From NCBI GenBank assembly GCA_014802425.1, contig JAAVCH010000031.1:48204-112203 (forward strand): a DNA stretch of 64,000 bases, read 5' to 3'. The notes below the pieces were generated by a model that worked only from the letters and a program-made list of their open reading frames with translations, was not told the DNA's origin and made no database searches. Made by a program: the position numbers and the translations under genes. Shown here one piece after another: positions 27,370-36,739 of this stretch. This stretch comes from Bacteroides sp. (GTDB lineage Bacteria > Bacteroidota > Bacteroidia > Bacteroidales > Muribaculaceae). How positions within the stretch are numbered: position 1 is the first letter of the stretch; every line of letters starts with the position of its first letter.

Positions 27370-28635
27370 ATGAGAGATAGAATTTTGCTCTGCCTGGCTC
27401 ATATGTCGGGCAAAGAGATGGACTTCATCAAGGAGGCGTTCGACCAGAACTGGGTCGTGCCCCTGGGTCCGAACGTCAATGGCTTCGAAAAGGACCTCGA
27501 AGACTTCGTGAATCACCGCGACGGGGAGACGCCGCTCCACAAGAAGGTCGTGGCCCTCTCGGCCGGCACGGCGGCAGTGCATCTCGCCCTCATAGCCTGC
27601 GGCGTAAAGGCCGGCGACGAGGTGATGGTGCAGTCGTTCACTTTCTGCGCCTCATCGCATCCCGTCACATATCTCGGCGCCGTGCCCGTGTTCGTCGACT
27701 CCGAGCCCGACACCTGGAACATCGACCCCGTCCTGCTCGACGAGGCCATCGCCGACCGTATCGCCAAGACCGGCCGCACACCCAAGGCCATCATCCCCGT
27801 AGCCCTCTACGGCATGCCATACAAGATTGATGAAATCATGAAGGTAGCCGAAAAATACGGCATCCCCGTCATCGAGGACGCCGCCGAAGGATTCGGATCG
27901 AAGTTCGCAGGCCGGGTTCTCGGCACTTTCGGCCGCTACGGCGTGCTTTCATTCAACGGCAACAAGATGATCACCACCTCCGGCGGAGGAGCCCTCATAT
28001 GCCCCGACGCCGAAGAGGCCCGCGAAATACTCTGGTACGCCACACAGGCCCGCGAGTCATATCCCTACTACCAGCATGAGGCCATCGGCTACAACTACCG
28101 CATGTCAAACATCTGCGCCGGCATCGGACGCGGCCAGATGACCATCCTCGACGGGCACCTCGCCCATCACCGCCACGTGCAGGAACTATATTGCCGCCTT
28201 CTCGCCGATGTGCCCGGATTCACCATGCACCGTGAGCCGTCGGCCGTATTCGACTCCAACTTCTGGCTCTGCACGGCCACCCTTGACCCCGACCTGAAGA
28301 TAACGGGCCAGGACCGTGTCTACGACAAAGTGGTGGAAGGAGCCGTAGGAGGCGCCGCAGGCGTCACCCACGCCGCCAAGACAGCCGTCACCGACTGCCA
28401 GCCCAACGACAACGTGGAGGCCCTCCGCATAGCCCTGGACAAGGCCGGCATCGAGGCCCGTCCGCTCTGGAAGCCGATGCACCGCCAGCCCGTCTACGCC
28501 TCCAACCCGGCCTACGTCAACGGTGTCTCGGAATCCCTCTTCAAGGTCGGCATATGCCTCCCTGCGGGCCCCTGGGTAACCGACGACGACATCCTTTACA
28601 TCTGCGACACCATCAAGGCCTCGATCATCCGCTGA
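27370..28635 (+). CDS. DegT/DnrJ/EryC1/StrS-family aminotransferase
   Basis: A 421-aa PLP-dependent sugar aminotransferase. I chose ATG 27370 (MRDRILLCLAHMSGKEMDFI), which matches the family start and lies downstream of the promoter; the frame is open back to 27238 but that part precedes the -7 box. GPNVNGFEKDLEDFV, the cofactor region VVALSAGTAAVHLAL, EDAAEGFGSKF and the Schiff-base lysine in LSFNGNKMITTSGGG are visible. Such enzymes make amino sugars for capsule, LPS or protein glycans from keto-sugar nucleotides. No other glycan genes are adjacent, so the pathway is open. A roughly 50-residue region near 340-390 (EGAVGGAAGVTHAAKTAVTD) looks like an insertion. Confidence 0.92.
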   Translation: MRDRILLCLAHMSGKEMDFIKEAFDQNWVVPLGPNVNGFEKDLEDFVNHRDGETPLHKKVVALSAGTAAVHLALIACGVKAGDEVMVQSFTFCASSHPVTYLGAVPVFVDSEPDTWNIDPVLLDEAIADRIAKTGRTPKAIIPVALYGMPYKIDEIMKVAEKYGIPVIEDAAEGFGSKFAGRVLGTFGRYGVLSFNGNKMITTSGGGALICPDAEEAREILWYATQARESYPYYQHEAIGYNYRMSNICAGIGRGQMTILDGHLAHHRHVQELYCRLLADVPGFTMHREPSAVFDSNFWLCTATLDPDLKITGQDRVYDKVVEGAVGGAAGVTHAAKTAVTDCQPNDNVEALRIALDKAGIEARPLWKPMHRQPVYASNPAYVNGVSESLFKVGICLPAGPWVTDDDILYICDTIKASIIR

Positions 28636-28684
28636 CGCCCGGGCACCCCGTAACCGGAAAAATCCCCAGGCTCACCGCCATCCC

Positions 28685-28868
28685 CATTACCCCGGAGGGA
28701 TTTTACTTCGGTTAACCCGGGGCATCGCCCCGGGTTGCCCTCTCCGAGTATGGAGGACGGAATTCGAAGGTCAACGAGGTACAGTCCCTCCGGGACTGGT
28801 GCGCCGTGGACGGCTTAACCCGGGGCGATGCCCCGGGTTAACCTAAGTGAAACCCCTCCGGGGTAATG
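28685..28868. repeat. MITE-like element with 55-bp terminal inverted repeats
   Basis: Left arm 28685-28739 and right arm 28812-28868 are inverted copies of each other with few mismatches, both running from CATTACCCCGGAGGG through the palindrome AACCCGGGGCATCGCCCCGG. The 72-bp centre contains a small stem (GTCCCTCCGGGAC). No gene is inside. A short derivative with the same termini lies at 45134-45166. Confidence 0.7.
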
Positions 28869-28932
28869 AAGGACATGAGGAGAAGCCGGGATGGATATGG
28901 AGGATGTATCAAAAAGTACATCCTATCACATC

Positions 28933-29002
28933 TTATCGTATCTTGCCGAATCGAAGCACATCATACCTTATCGTATCTTGCCGCATCGAAGCGTACCATA
29001 CG
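28933..29002 (+). repeat. Two 35-bp tandem repeats
   Basis: Units 28933-28967 and 28968-29002 both begin TTATCGTATCTTGCCG and agree at 30 of 35 positions. Degenerate partial units flank them (CTATCACATC before, CTATCGCATC after). They lie just past the stop of the AspT-like gene; nothing typical of a terminator is seen. Confidence 0.7.
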
Positions 29003-29015
29003 GTAGCCTATCGCA

Positions 29016-30716
29016 TCATATCAGGGCTACGGTGATGATGCCCCAGATGACGAGCATTACGTTGCTGACGGCGTAGGTGACGGTATAGCCGAGGGTGGGC
29101 AGATTGGAGCCTATCGCTTCCTGGGCCGCACCGAGGGCCGCAGTGCAGGTGCGGGTGCCCGCCACACATCCCAGTGTGATGGCCGGGTTCATCTTGAATA
29201 CATATTTTCCAAGTACCAGTCCTACGCATACCGGCACCAGTGTGGCTATGGCTCCCACGCCAAGCAGGGCCCAGCCTACCTCACGGATGCCGCTGACGAA
29301 TGTCGGGGCGGCGTCGATGCCTATCACGGCGATGAAGACGTTGAGGCCCAGGTTGTTCATCAGCCATATGGCCGGCTTCGGAATCTGACCGATGGTAGGT
29401 CGCCGCGTACGCAGCCAGCCGAACACCAGACCCGCTATCAGCGAGCCTCCGCTGAGACCGAAACTGAACGGTATGGAGTCTATCACTATAGGGATGGCTC
29501 CCAGGAATCCGCCGATGAAGATGGCAAGGCCGAGGAACATTATGTCGGTCTTGGTGGTGGGCACCTCTACGAATCCTATCTTATCCGACACGGCGCGCAG
29601 ATTGTCCTTACGTCCCACGAGCACCAGCGTGTCGCCACGCTCGATGACGGTGTCGTCGATGATTTCCACCGACACATCGTCCTTGGTCAGTTCCTCGATG
29701 GCCACTCCGTTCATCGAATGGGATTTACGCAGCTTCCCTATGGTCTTTCCCGAAAGTTCCCGGGAAGTCACGAGGATAGGTATGCGCTCCACGGGGAACT
29801 CCAGCAGTCCGGGATCGTTCACCTCCGAGCCGAGGAGTCCGGTATTCTCCATCAGGTATTCACGACGTCCCCATATGACCACCGTATCCCCCTGGCGTAT
29901 CTCCGTTTCCGGGCCGGCCACCGAAATTGAGCCGTCGGCATGGCGCACACGGTCGATGAAGAGGATCTTGCCCATCGTGCGCAGGTACTGCTCCACGGTA
30001 TGCACCGAGTGGCCTCCCGCGAAATAGGGGCGTTCCACCTTGAAGGTGCGGAAGGCCACGGTGCGGAGGGCGTTGACATTGACTGGGTCCGACTTCCACG
30101 AGGATTCATTCATCTCGGCCTCAAGCTCGGCGGCCTGCCGCTTCACGTTGTCGAGTCCGCCAAGGAACCACGGGCCGACGGTGCCGAGCATTATCACGGT
30201 GCCGAGTGTGCCGAAGACGTACGTCACGGCATAGCACACCGGCATGATGTCGATCATTTCTTTCTTAAGGGTGTCGGCCACGGGAAGATTCCCCACTGCG
30301 TCCGAGCCCACGGCCAGGAGCGACGAGCACGTCTGCGAGCCGGAGAACAGGCCCACCGTCTCACCCTTGTTGTAGGCCATCCAGCGGGCCATCAGGAACA
30401 CTATGACGAAGCACGTGGCGCTCATAAGCACCGCGAAGAGCACCTGCTTAAGGCCCATCCCCTTCAGCGACTTGAAGAACTGCGGACCGACACTGTAGCC
30501 GACCGCGAAAAGGAACATCATGAAGAACACAGTCTTTATCTGGCCCGAAAGCTCCACTCCGAGCTGACCCACGAAAATGGCTATGATGAGCACCGCCGTC
30601 ACCGGCCCCAGCACGAAACTCCTGTATTTAAGCCGGCCGAGCCAGAAGCCCGCACCCACCGTCAGGAAAAGGGCCAGTACGGGATTGGCACGCAATATGT
30701 CGAGGATATAGTCCAT
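29016..30716 (-). CDS. AspT/YidE-family putative transporter with TrkA-C domains
   Basis: A 566-aa inner-membrane protein with the duplicated AspT-antiporter layout. The first membrane block (about 1-180) includes FAVGYSVGPQFF and GLFSGSQTCSSLLAVGSDA. Then come two cytosolic RCK_C/TrkA-C domains (about 205-375, with GDTVVIWGRREYL and GDTLVLVGRKDNL) and a second membrane block (about 385-566) repeating LGLSGGSLIAGLVFGW and GCVAGTRTCTAALGAAQEA. The family includes the aspartate:alanine exchanger of lactobacilli. Substrate in Bacteroidales is unknown; the RCK domains suggest ligand gating. Ends in a repeat-rich intergenic region. Confidence 0.9.
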   Translation of the reverse strand: MDYILDILRANPVLALFLTVGAGFWLGRLKYRSFVLGPVTAVLIIAIFVGQLGVELSGQIKTVFFMMFLFAVGYSVGPQFFKSLKGMGLKQVLFAVLMSATCFVIVFLMARWMAYNKGETVGLFSGSQTCSSLLAVGSDAVGNLPVADTLKKEMIDIMPVCYAVTYVFGTLGTVIMLGTVGPWFLGGLDNVKRQAAELEAEMNESSWKSDPVNVNALRTVAFRTFKVERPYFAGGHSVHTVEQYLRTMGKILFIDRVRHADGSISVAGPETEIRQGDTVVIWGRREYLMENTGLLGSEVNDPGLLEFPVERIPILVTSRELSGKTIGKLRKSHSMNGVAIEELTKDDVSVEIIDDTVIERGDTLVLVGRKDNLRAVSDKIGFVEVPTTKTDIMFLGLAIFIGGFLGAIPIVIDSIPFSFGLSGGSLIAGLVFGWLRTRRPTIGQIPKPAIWLMNNLGLNVFIAVIGIDAAPTFVSGIREVGWALLGVGAIATLVPVCVGLVLGKYVFKMNPAITLGCVAGTRTCTAALGAAQEAIGSNLPTLGYTVTYAVSNVMLVIWGIITVALI

Positions 30717-30798
30717 AAGCGGAATTTTTTGAAGAATTAAAGCAAAATTATGTTAAATCAGTCCAAGGGAGGGGAGTCCGGTATCAGATTGACTGTAT

Positions 30799-32451
30799 AT
30801 GATACGTTTAGGAGAATACGTGGCCGGATATCGGATTTCCCGGCATAAGCGTCTGCTCATAATTTCAACACTCTCCCTTTTATTTCAGTTTACCCGAGTT
30901 ACAGACAATTTATTTACAGCACATCAATTGACTCATACATTGAAGAATAGAATTCACATTCCCATATGGGCCGCTCTGCTCCCGGTGGTGCTTCTGCTCA
31001 CAGGAGTGATAGGTTGTCTTATCATCAAGGGAGCCTCTTTTGTGGCCGAATACAGTTACGCCATGCTTCTCGGCGCCGCCCTGAGCGGGCTGGCCGTGGC
31101 TTTCCTTTTCGCTCCTCCGGGACGCGAACGCCTTAAAGGGGGTCTGCGCCGCGCCGCCGCGCAGACTCTCCCCGCCGTGCCCATCCTTCTGCTGATCGGC
31201 ACCGTATCGGCCACATGGATGCTGTCAGGAGTGGTGCCGATGCTTATCGAGCTGGGTCTGCGCTACATCAGCGCCCCGATGTTCCTCGTCATCACATGCT
31301 GCGCCTGCGCCGGCATCGCGTTGCTGACTGGAAGCTCCTGGAGCACCATCGCCACCATCGGGGTGGCCTTCATGGGCATCGGCTCCCTGCTCGGATATTC
31401 CTCCGGATGGGTGGCCGGAGCCATCATCTCGGGAGCCTACTTCGGCGACAAGATGTCGCCCCTGTCCGACACCACCGTGCTGGCGGCCTCCTCTTCGGAG
31501 GTGGACCTCTTCACCCATATCCGCTATATGCTCATCACGACGCTGCCGTCGCTGTTCATATCGCTGACGGTGTTCGGAGTGGCGGGGCACCTCATGCACC
31601 TCACCGACGCCGGCTCCGACAGCCGCATGCTCGACGCCCTGAAGGACACCTTCCATCTCACTCCCTGGCTCTACGTGATTCCGGCCCTCACGGTGACGCT
31701 CATACTGCTGCGCGTGAAAACAGTCATCACCCTCGCCGCCGCAAGCGTGGCCGGCCTGCTGGGCATCATATTCTTCCAGCCCCACATCCTGGAGATGGTG
31801 GCGGGCGACGATTCCTTCTATTCAGCCGTGCTGGCCGCCGGACGCATCCTGCTCACCGACACGTCGATCGCCACAGGCCATCTGCCGCTCGACGAGCTCG
31901 TGGCCACAGGCGGCATGGAGGGGATGCTCTCCACGGTGCTGCTGATACTGAGCGCCATGATGTTCGGCACGGTGATGCTCGGCACCGGAATGCTTGAAGT
32001 CATCACGGAGGCATTCACCCGCATCGTGCGCCACCGCGTGGGGGCCGTAGGGGCCACCGCCGCCTCCGGACTCTTCCTCAACTCCGCCACGGCCGACCAG
32101 TACCTCTCCATCATCATCGGAGCCAACATGTACCGCTCCATCTATCAGCGCCTCGGACTCGAAGGGCGTCTGCTCAGCCGCACGCTGGAGGACTCCGTAT
32201 CGGTGACGAGCGTGATTATCCCGTGGAATTCCTGCGGCGTCACCCAGTCGGCCGTACTCGGAGTGGCCACGGTGACATATCTACCTTACTGCGTGTTCAA
32301 CTACCTCAGCCCCGTGATGAGCATCCTCATAGCGCTGACCGGATTCAAGATCCGCCAGAAGATGAAGGCCCCCGGCGCCGAAGGCCTCGCCGGCGCCGAG
32401 CAGGCTCCGGAAGAAGTGACTCCGGAAGAAGTGGCCGTATCCCACGCCTGA
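30799..32451 (+). CDS. NhaC-family Na+/H+ antiporter
   Basis: An inner-membrane antiporter of up to 550 aa with about 11 hydrophobic segments. It has the NhaC landmarks GSSWSTIATIGVAFMGIG, GAYFGDKMSPLSDTTVLA and IPWNSCGVTQSAVLGV. The annotated ATG 30799 leaves about 50 polar residues before TM1, unusual for the family; TTG at 30928 or 30940 (KNRIHIPIWAALLPVV follows) would give a normal start, so the N-terminus is uncertain. The tail after TM11 is rich in Ala, Glu and Pro (EEVTPEEVAVSHA). Exchange of Na+ or another cation/metabolite for H+ is by family. Confidence 0.87.
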   Translation: MIRLGEYVAGYRISRHKRLLIISTLSLLFQFTRVTDNLFTAHQLTHTLKNRIHIPIWAALLPVVLLLTGVIGCLIIKGASFVAEYSYAMLLGAALSGLAVAFLFAPPGRERLKGGLRRAAAQTLPAVPILLLIGTVSATWMLSGVVPMLIELGLRYISAPMFLVITCCACAGIALLTGSSWSTIATIGVAFMGIGSLLGYSSGWVAGAIISGAYFGDKMSPLSDTTVLAASSSEVDLFTHIRYMLITTLPSLFISLTVFGVAGHLMHLTDAGSDSRMLDALKDTFHLTPWLYVIPALTVTLILLRVKTVITLAAASVAGLLGIIFFQPHILEMVAGDDSFYSAVLAAGRILLTDTSIATGHLPLDELVATGGMEGMLSTVLLILSAMMFGTVMLGTGMLEVITEAFTRIVRHRVGAVGATAASGLFLNSATADQYLSIIIGANMYRSIYQRLGLEGRLLSRTLEDSVSVTSVIIPWNSCGVTQSAVLGVATVTYLPYCVFNYLSPVMSILIALTGFKIRQKMKAPGAEGLAGAEQAPEEVTPEEVAVSHA

Positions 32452-32487
32452 CGGCCGGATGCCGTATCCCGCATTACGAAATTCAAT

Positions 32488-32518
32488 ATCCCGTGCCCCC
32501 GGCGCGGGATTCTTTTTT
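32488..32518 (+). terminator. Terminator of the NhaC-like gene
   Basis: ATCCCGTGCC and GGCGCGGGAT form a stem with one mismatch pair, followed by TCTTTTTT. Confidence 0.7.
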
Positions 32519-32571
32519 ACATACGGGCCGGTAATAGGGAATTTCTTTTTTTCAAATCCCGTAAAAAGAGC

Positions 32572-32579
32572 TATATTTG
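32572..32579 (+). promoter_or_regulatory. Candidate -7 box of pyrH-frr
   Basis: TATATTTG matches TAnnTTTG; a T-rich run lies at the -33 distance rather than a clear TTTG. Leader about 48 nt to ATG 32634. Confidence 0.5.
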
Positions 32580-32633
32580 TAAAAAATCCGGGAGATATGT
32601 GGTTTCATGGCTTCCGGGCAACCTACAGACAAG

Positions 32634-33341
32634 ATGAAATTCAAGAGAATACTGCTCAAACTCTCCGGAGAGTCCCTGATGGGGGAGCAGGGCTACGGCA
32701 TCGACACCCGGCGTCTCGAAGCCTATGCCCGCCAGATAAAGGAAGCCGTCGAGGGCGGCGTCCAGGTAGCCATAGTCATCGGCGGAGGCAACATTTTCCG
32801 TGGGCTCAGCGGCGCGTCGAAGGGGTTCGACCGCGTGAAGGGTGACCAGATGGGAATGCTCGCCACAGTCATCAACTCGCTTGCCCTCAGTTCGGCCCTG
32901 GAGGCCATCGGACAGCCCGCCACCGTGCTGACCGCCATAGGGATGTTCCCCATCGGCGAGCCCTATTCCAAATGGAAGGCCATCGAGGCCATGAAGGCCG
33001 GTAAGGTGGCCATCATCTCCGGCGGCACCGGCAACCCCTACTTCACCACCGACACCGGCTCGGCCCTCCGCGCCATCGAGACCGAGGCCGACGTGATGCT
33101 GAAGGGCACACGCGTCGACGGCGTCTACTCCGCCGACCCCGAGAAGGACCCCACGGCCACTAAATTCGACACCATCACCTACGATGAAGTCCTGGCCCGC
33201 AACCTCCGCGTGATGGACCTCACCGCCACAGCCCTCTGCAAGGAGAACAATATGCCTATCTACGTATTCGACATGGACACCGAAGGGAATCTCTCCCGGA
33301 TGCTCTCCGGCGAAAACATAGGCACCTACATCCACCCCTGA
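32634..33341 (+). CDS. pyrH: UMP kinase
   Basis: A 235-aa hexameric amino-acid-kinase-fold enzyme making UDP from UMP. The start [17 protein letters not shown] at 32634 fits the family better than ATG 32607, which adds nine residues. [28 protein letters not shown] and the C-terminal [10 protein letters not shown] are diagnostic. It precedes frr by 40 bp, the arrangement found in most bacteria. Confidence 0.95.
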   Translation: MKFKRILLKLSGESLMGEQGYGIDTRRLEAYARQIKEAVEGGVQVAIVIGGGNIFRGLSGASKGFDRVKGDQMGMLATVINSLALSSALEAIGQPATVLTAIGMFPIGEPYSKWKAIEAMKAGKVAIISGGTGNPYFTTDTGSALRAIETEADVMLKGTRVDGVYSADPEKDPTATKFDTITYDEVLARNLRVMDLTATALCKENNMPIYVFDMDTEGNLSRMLSGENIGTYIHP

Positions 33342-33381
33342 CAATCCATCCAATCCCGGTAATTCAAAAACCCACCTATAT

Positions 33382-33942
33382 ATGGACGTAAAAGAATATC
33401 TCCAGAACGCCGAGGACTCCATGCAGCTTGCCGTGGAATACCTCGACGACACCCTTTCCCGCATCCGCGCCGGCAAGGCGTCGGCCCGTCTGCTCGACAA
33501 CATCCGCGTGGACTACTACGGCTCTTCGGCCCCCATCTCGAATGTGGCCAACGTCAGTGTGCCCGACGCACGCACCATCGCCATCACTCCCTGGGAGAAG
33601 AATATGTTCAAGGAAATCGAGAAGGCCATCATCAACTCCGACCTCGGCATCATGCCCGAGAACAACGGCGAGGTGATCCGCCTCTCCATCCCCCCCTTGA
33701 CCGAAGACCGCCGCAAGGCCCTCGTGAAGCAGTGCAAGGGTGAGGCCGAGACAGCCAAGGTTTCGGTGCGCAACGCGCGCCGCGACACCATCGACGCCCT
33801 CAAGAAGGCCGTGAAGAACGACGGCATGAGCGAAGACCAGCAGAAGGACGGCGAGGCCCGCGTGCAGAAGCTCCACGACAAGTACATCAAGAAAATCGAC
33901 GACACATTCGCCGAAAAGGAGAAGGAGATCCTCACTGTCTGA
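33382..33942 (+). CDS. frr: Ribosome recycling factor
   Basis: A 186-aa, two-domain tRNA-mimicking protein that splits post-termination ribosomes with [46 protein letters not shown] and the basic helix [20 protein letters not shown] are conserved. Length is normal (about 185). Confidence 0.97.
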   Translation: MDVKEYLQNAEDSMQLAVEYLDDTLSRIRAGKASARLLDNIRVDYYGSSAPISNVANVSVPDARTIAITPWEKNMFKEIEKAIINSDLGIMPENNGEVIRLSIPPLTEDRRKALVKQCKGEAETAKVSVRNARRDTIDALKKAVKNDGMSEDQQKDGEARVQKLHDKYIKKIDDTFAEKEKEILTV

Positions 33943-33983
33943 GCCACAGTGCCCCCCCTTTCTCGCCGCATTACGCAAAAAAT

Positions 33984-34021
33984 GAGCGGGAATATTCCTC
34001 GGAAAGGGAATATTCCCGCTC
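33984..34021 (-). terminator. Terminator of the nadA operon (also facing frr)
   Basis: GAGCGGGAATATTCC and GGAATATTCCCGCTC form a perfect 15-bp stem with an 8-nt loop. On the minus strand it is followed by ATTTTTTG, so it ends the run whose last gene stops at 34131. Confidence 0.75.
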
Positions 34022-34130
34022 ACTGTATCCGTACATACGCAGTATCCGTGAATGCGGCACTGTCACACCGTCATATATGGATTATTCCCGTATGCGGCGC
34101 TGTCAGTCCATATGTCCGGCCGAGGGGGAG

Positions 34131-35105
34131 TCAACGGTAGACGCGGCGCAGCATCATGTCGAGCAGCCGCCGGGGGAGCAGGAGGGCCGCCATGGCGCCG
34201 AGCCGATTCTTTAGGCGCGCACCGGAATCGCGCAGGGAAGCCGCCGCGTGGCGGCGGATGAAGCCGCGGCAGTCGGCCATGTTCACCGGATCGGCCGCCG
34301 AGGGATTGGCCAGCATCAGGCCGAGCATGTTGAAGCTCGCGGCAAGCCGGCGGTCGGTGGCGGCGCGCAGCAGCTCCGGATCGCCTGCGAAGCGGCGCCG
34401 GATACGGTCGGTGACGCCGAGCACTATTAGGCGCCGGGGATTGAATGCATGGATGAGGCTTTCTGGCCGGAGACGGTAGGCATACACATCACTGTCGAGA
34501 CGGGCATAGACGCGGGCCCGCATGGCCACACGGTGGAAGACACTGAGGTCTTCGTAAAGCTCCCCCTCAGGGAAGCGTATGCCGTCCCACAGGGGCGGGC
34601 GGTACAGCTTGGCGTAGAGCGACGCCTCGACCCCCGTCTGGTAAAGGCTGAGGAGCGTGGCGCTCCGTCCCGACAGCATCCGCAGGCCGCCCGGAGCGGC
34701 GTCAGCCCGGGCCATCATGCCGGCGAGCGGGACGCCGGATTTCCATCTGACCACATTACCCTCGATTATCCCGCAGTCCTCTCCGGCCTCGGAGGCACCC
34801 TGCAGAAGCCTGTCGAAGGCTCCGGGGAGCCATACATCGTCGGCGTCCATAAAAGCGAGCCAGGAACCCGTGACAAGCTCCAGGCCCACATTACGGGCCA
34901 CTGAAGGACCTGAATTGGGTATCGACACCAATCGGAATCGTGAATCGCGGGCGGCGAACATACGGGCTATCTCAGGGGTGGAGTCAGTGCTGCCGTCATC
35001 CACTACGATGCACTCGCCGAATGCCTCCCCCTGCGCCTGCAGCGACTCAAGGGCCTCCGCCAGCCACTCCCCGGCATTCCACGCCGGCACCACTACGCTT
35101 ATCAT
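34131..35105 (-). CDS. Glycosyltransferase family 2
   Basis: A 324-aa GT-A fold enzyme: N-terminal ISVVVPAWNAGEWLAEALES, nucleotide-sugar contact CIVVDDGSTDSTPE and the metal-binding FMDADDVW near residue 93. The C-terminal third is Arg/Leu-rich and may bind the membrane. It would add a sugar to a cell-surface glycan; donor and acceptor unknown. Its ATG overlaps the methyltransferase stop by 4 bp, so they are translationally coupled, an unusual pairing. Confidence 0.9.
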   Translation of the reverse strand: MISVVVPAWNAGEWLAEALESLQAQGEAFGECIVVDDGSTDSTPEIARMFAARDSRFRLVSIPNSGPSVARNVGLELVTGSWLAFMDADDVWLPGAFDRLLQGASEAGEDCGIIEGNVVRWKSGVPLAGMMARADAAPGGLRMLSGRSATLLSLYQTGVEASLYAKLYRPPLWDGIRFPEGELYEDLSVFHRVAMRARVYARLDSDVYAYRLRPESLIHAFNPRRLIVLGVTDRIRRRFAGDPELLRAATDRRLAASFNMLGLMLANPSAADPVNMADCRGFIRRHAAASLRDSGARLKNRLGAMAALLLPRRLLDMMLRRVYR

Positions 35106-35638
35106 ATAAACTCCCTGTAGAACTCCCAGAGGGCTATTCCGGCCGAGACACTGACGTTGAGCGAATGCTTCACGCCGTGCATGGGAATCTCAAGCACGGT
35201 GTCGGACATATCCACTATCCGCTGGTCGACTCCGTTGACTTCATTCCCCACGACGAGCAGCGACCCGGCGTCGCGGTCGAGCACCCGGCCGAGGTGCCGG
35301 AGATCAACCGAACCGTGGGCCTGCTCCAGCACATAGACCTTCATTCCCTTCGATTTAAGACGGCGCACCTCCGCCACAGCGTCGGCCACGTGCCGCCACT
35401 CCACGCTCTCCTCGGCCCCGAGGGCGGTCTTGGATATCTCGGGCGAGGGGGGGACGGGAGATATGCCCCCCAGCACCACCCGGGCCACCTTCATCGCGTC
35501 AGCGGTGCGGAAGATGGAGCCTATGTTCTGGGCCGACCGCACATTGTCGGTCAGTACCGTCAGGGGGAGCTTGCGCAGCGCGCGGTACTCGTCGCGGGTG
35601 ACGCGGGTAAGCTCGATTATGTTCTTTTTCTCACGCAT
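35102..35638 (-). CDS. TrmH/SpoU-family RNA methyltransferase
   Basis: A 178-aa SPOUT-fold 2'-O-ribose methyltransferase. Motif 1 NVRSAQNIGSIFRTAD, motif 2 LLVVGNEVNGVDQRI and motif 3 EIPMHGVKHSLNVSVSAGI are all intact and form the SAM-binding knot. There is no N-terminal RNA-binding domain, as in TrmL-like short members. Its target (tRNA or rRNA) is not determined by sequence. Second in the nadA operon, 9 bp after nadA. Confidence 0.93.
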   Translation of the reverse strand: MREKKNIIELTRVTRDEYRALRKLPLTVLTDNVRSAQNIGSIFRTADAMKVARVVLGGISPVPPSPEISKTALGAEESVEWRHVADAVAEVRRLKSKGMKVYVLEQAHGSVDLRHLGRVLDRDAGSLLVVGNEVNGVDQRIVDMSDTVLEIPMHGVKHSLNVSVSAGIALWEFYREFI

Positions 35639-35647
35639 GGCCCGTGG

Positions 35648-36583
35648 TCACGAGAGTTCGAGCATCCGCTCGATGGGGCGCAGGGCCTTGGCGGCGAGTT
35701 CCGGCTCCACGATTATTTCAGGTGATTCCTCGCGCAGGCAGCGGGCCACTTTTTCGAGCGTCGACATCTTCATGTAGTCGCATTCATTGCACTGGCACTC
35801 GGCATCCTCCGCCGGGGCCGGGAGGAATGTCTTGCCGGGGCATTCGCGGCGCATCTCGAAGAGGATGCCGCTCTCGGTGACCACGATGTACTCCCGGGCG
35901 TCGTCGGTGCGGGCGAAGTCGAGCAGGGCGGCTGTGGAGCCTACCTTGTCGGCCACCATCTGGAGCGGACGCCGGCACTCGGGATGCACGAGTATCTTGG
36001 CGCCGGGATGCGCCTTCTTCATGTCGAGTATGGCCTGGATGGAGAATCGCTCGTGGACATGGCATGCGCCGTCCCAGAGGAGCATCCGCCGTCCTGTGAC
36101 GGAGTTTATGTATTCCCCGAGGTTATGGTCGGGGCCGAAGATGATCTTCTCGTCCTGCGGAAGCGACTCGATTATCTTGCGGGCGTTGCCGGAGGTGACC
36201 ACTATGTCGGTGTGCGCCTTTACGGCGGCCGATGTATTGACGTAGCTTACCACGGTATGGTCCGGATGCTCCGCCACGAAAGCGGCGAACTCCTTCGGAT
36301 CGCAGCTGTCGGCCAGCGAGCATCCGGCTTCGGCGTCGGGCACGAGCACCTTCTTGCCGGGGCATAGAATCTTGGCGGTCTCTCCCATGAAGTGGACACC
36401 GCACATGACAATGATGTCGGCGTCGGTCTGTGCCGCCTTACGGGCCAGCGCGAGGGAGTCGCCTATGAAGTCGGCGATTTCCTGGATTTCGTCGCGCTGA
36501 TAATAGTGGGCCATGATGAGCGCATTCTTCTCGCGCTTGAGCCGGAGGATTTCCTCCTTAAGGTTTTCCTGGGTCATATTCAT
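35648..36583 (-). CDS. nadA: Quinolinate synthase
   Basis: A 311-aa enzyme condensing iminoaspartate with dihydroxyacetone phosphate to quinolinate for NAD synthesis. Three Cys ligands of its 4Fe-4S cluster are placed as in the family: VMCGVHF (Cys61), ILVHPECRRP is nearby, and further cysteines lie in DAECQCNECDYMK near the C-terminus. MAHYYQRDEIQEIADFIGDS, SYVNTSAAVKAHTD and FGPDHNLGEY line the active site. nadB and nadC are not in this window. A TAACTTTG box at 36886-36893 would give an unusually long leader of about 300 nt. Confidence 0.95.
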   Translation of the reverse strand: MNMTQENLKEEILRLKREKNALIMAHYYQRDEIQEIADFIGDSLALARKAAQTDADIIVMCGVHFMGETAKILCPGKKVLVPDAEAGCSLADSCDPKEFAAFVAEHPDHTVVSYVNTSAAVKAHTDIVVTSGNARKIIESLPQDEKIIFGPDHNLGEYINSVTGRRMLLWDGACHVHERFSIQAILDMKKAHPGAKILVHPECRRPLQMVADKVGSTAALLDFARTDDAREYIVVTESGILFEMRRECPGKTFLPAPAEDAECQCNECDYMKMSTLEKVARCLREESPEIIVEPELAAKALRPIERMLELS

Positions 36584-36739
36584 CGTTCGTGATGGAGAGG
36601 TGGATTCATCGGATGGGTCAGGAGAGCGGCCGCCGCCGGCGAAAGGTGCCGGCCGTCTCCCGGCCTTTATTTATTATTATTGGTGATGATTTTTAAAAAT
36701 GAAAAAATTCAAATCAATAATAACAACAACAATAAAAGC
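36584..36739. other. Gene-free AT-rich segment upstream of nadA
   Basis: It begins with a GC-rich imperfect hairpin (36621-36660, GGAGAGCGGCCG against CGGCCGTCTCC) and then turns into a nearly pure A/T tract with TTATTATTATT and AATAATAACAACAACAATAA. No coding frame is supported. It abuts the 9-mer cluster and could be a duplex-unwinding element if that cluster is an origin (inference). Confidence 0.5.

Noticed and set aside
28847-29076. Short open frames of about 60 codons in the repeat region
   Set aside because: They translate the 35-bp tandem repeat and the inverted-repeat arm; no start context or coding bias.
34022-34130. Direct repeat ATGCGGC(A/G)CTGTCA, two copies 40 bp apart
   Set aside because: Only two short imperfect copies in a small gap after frr; too weak to call an element.
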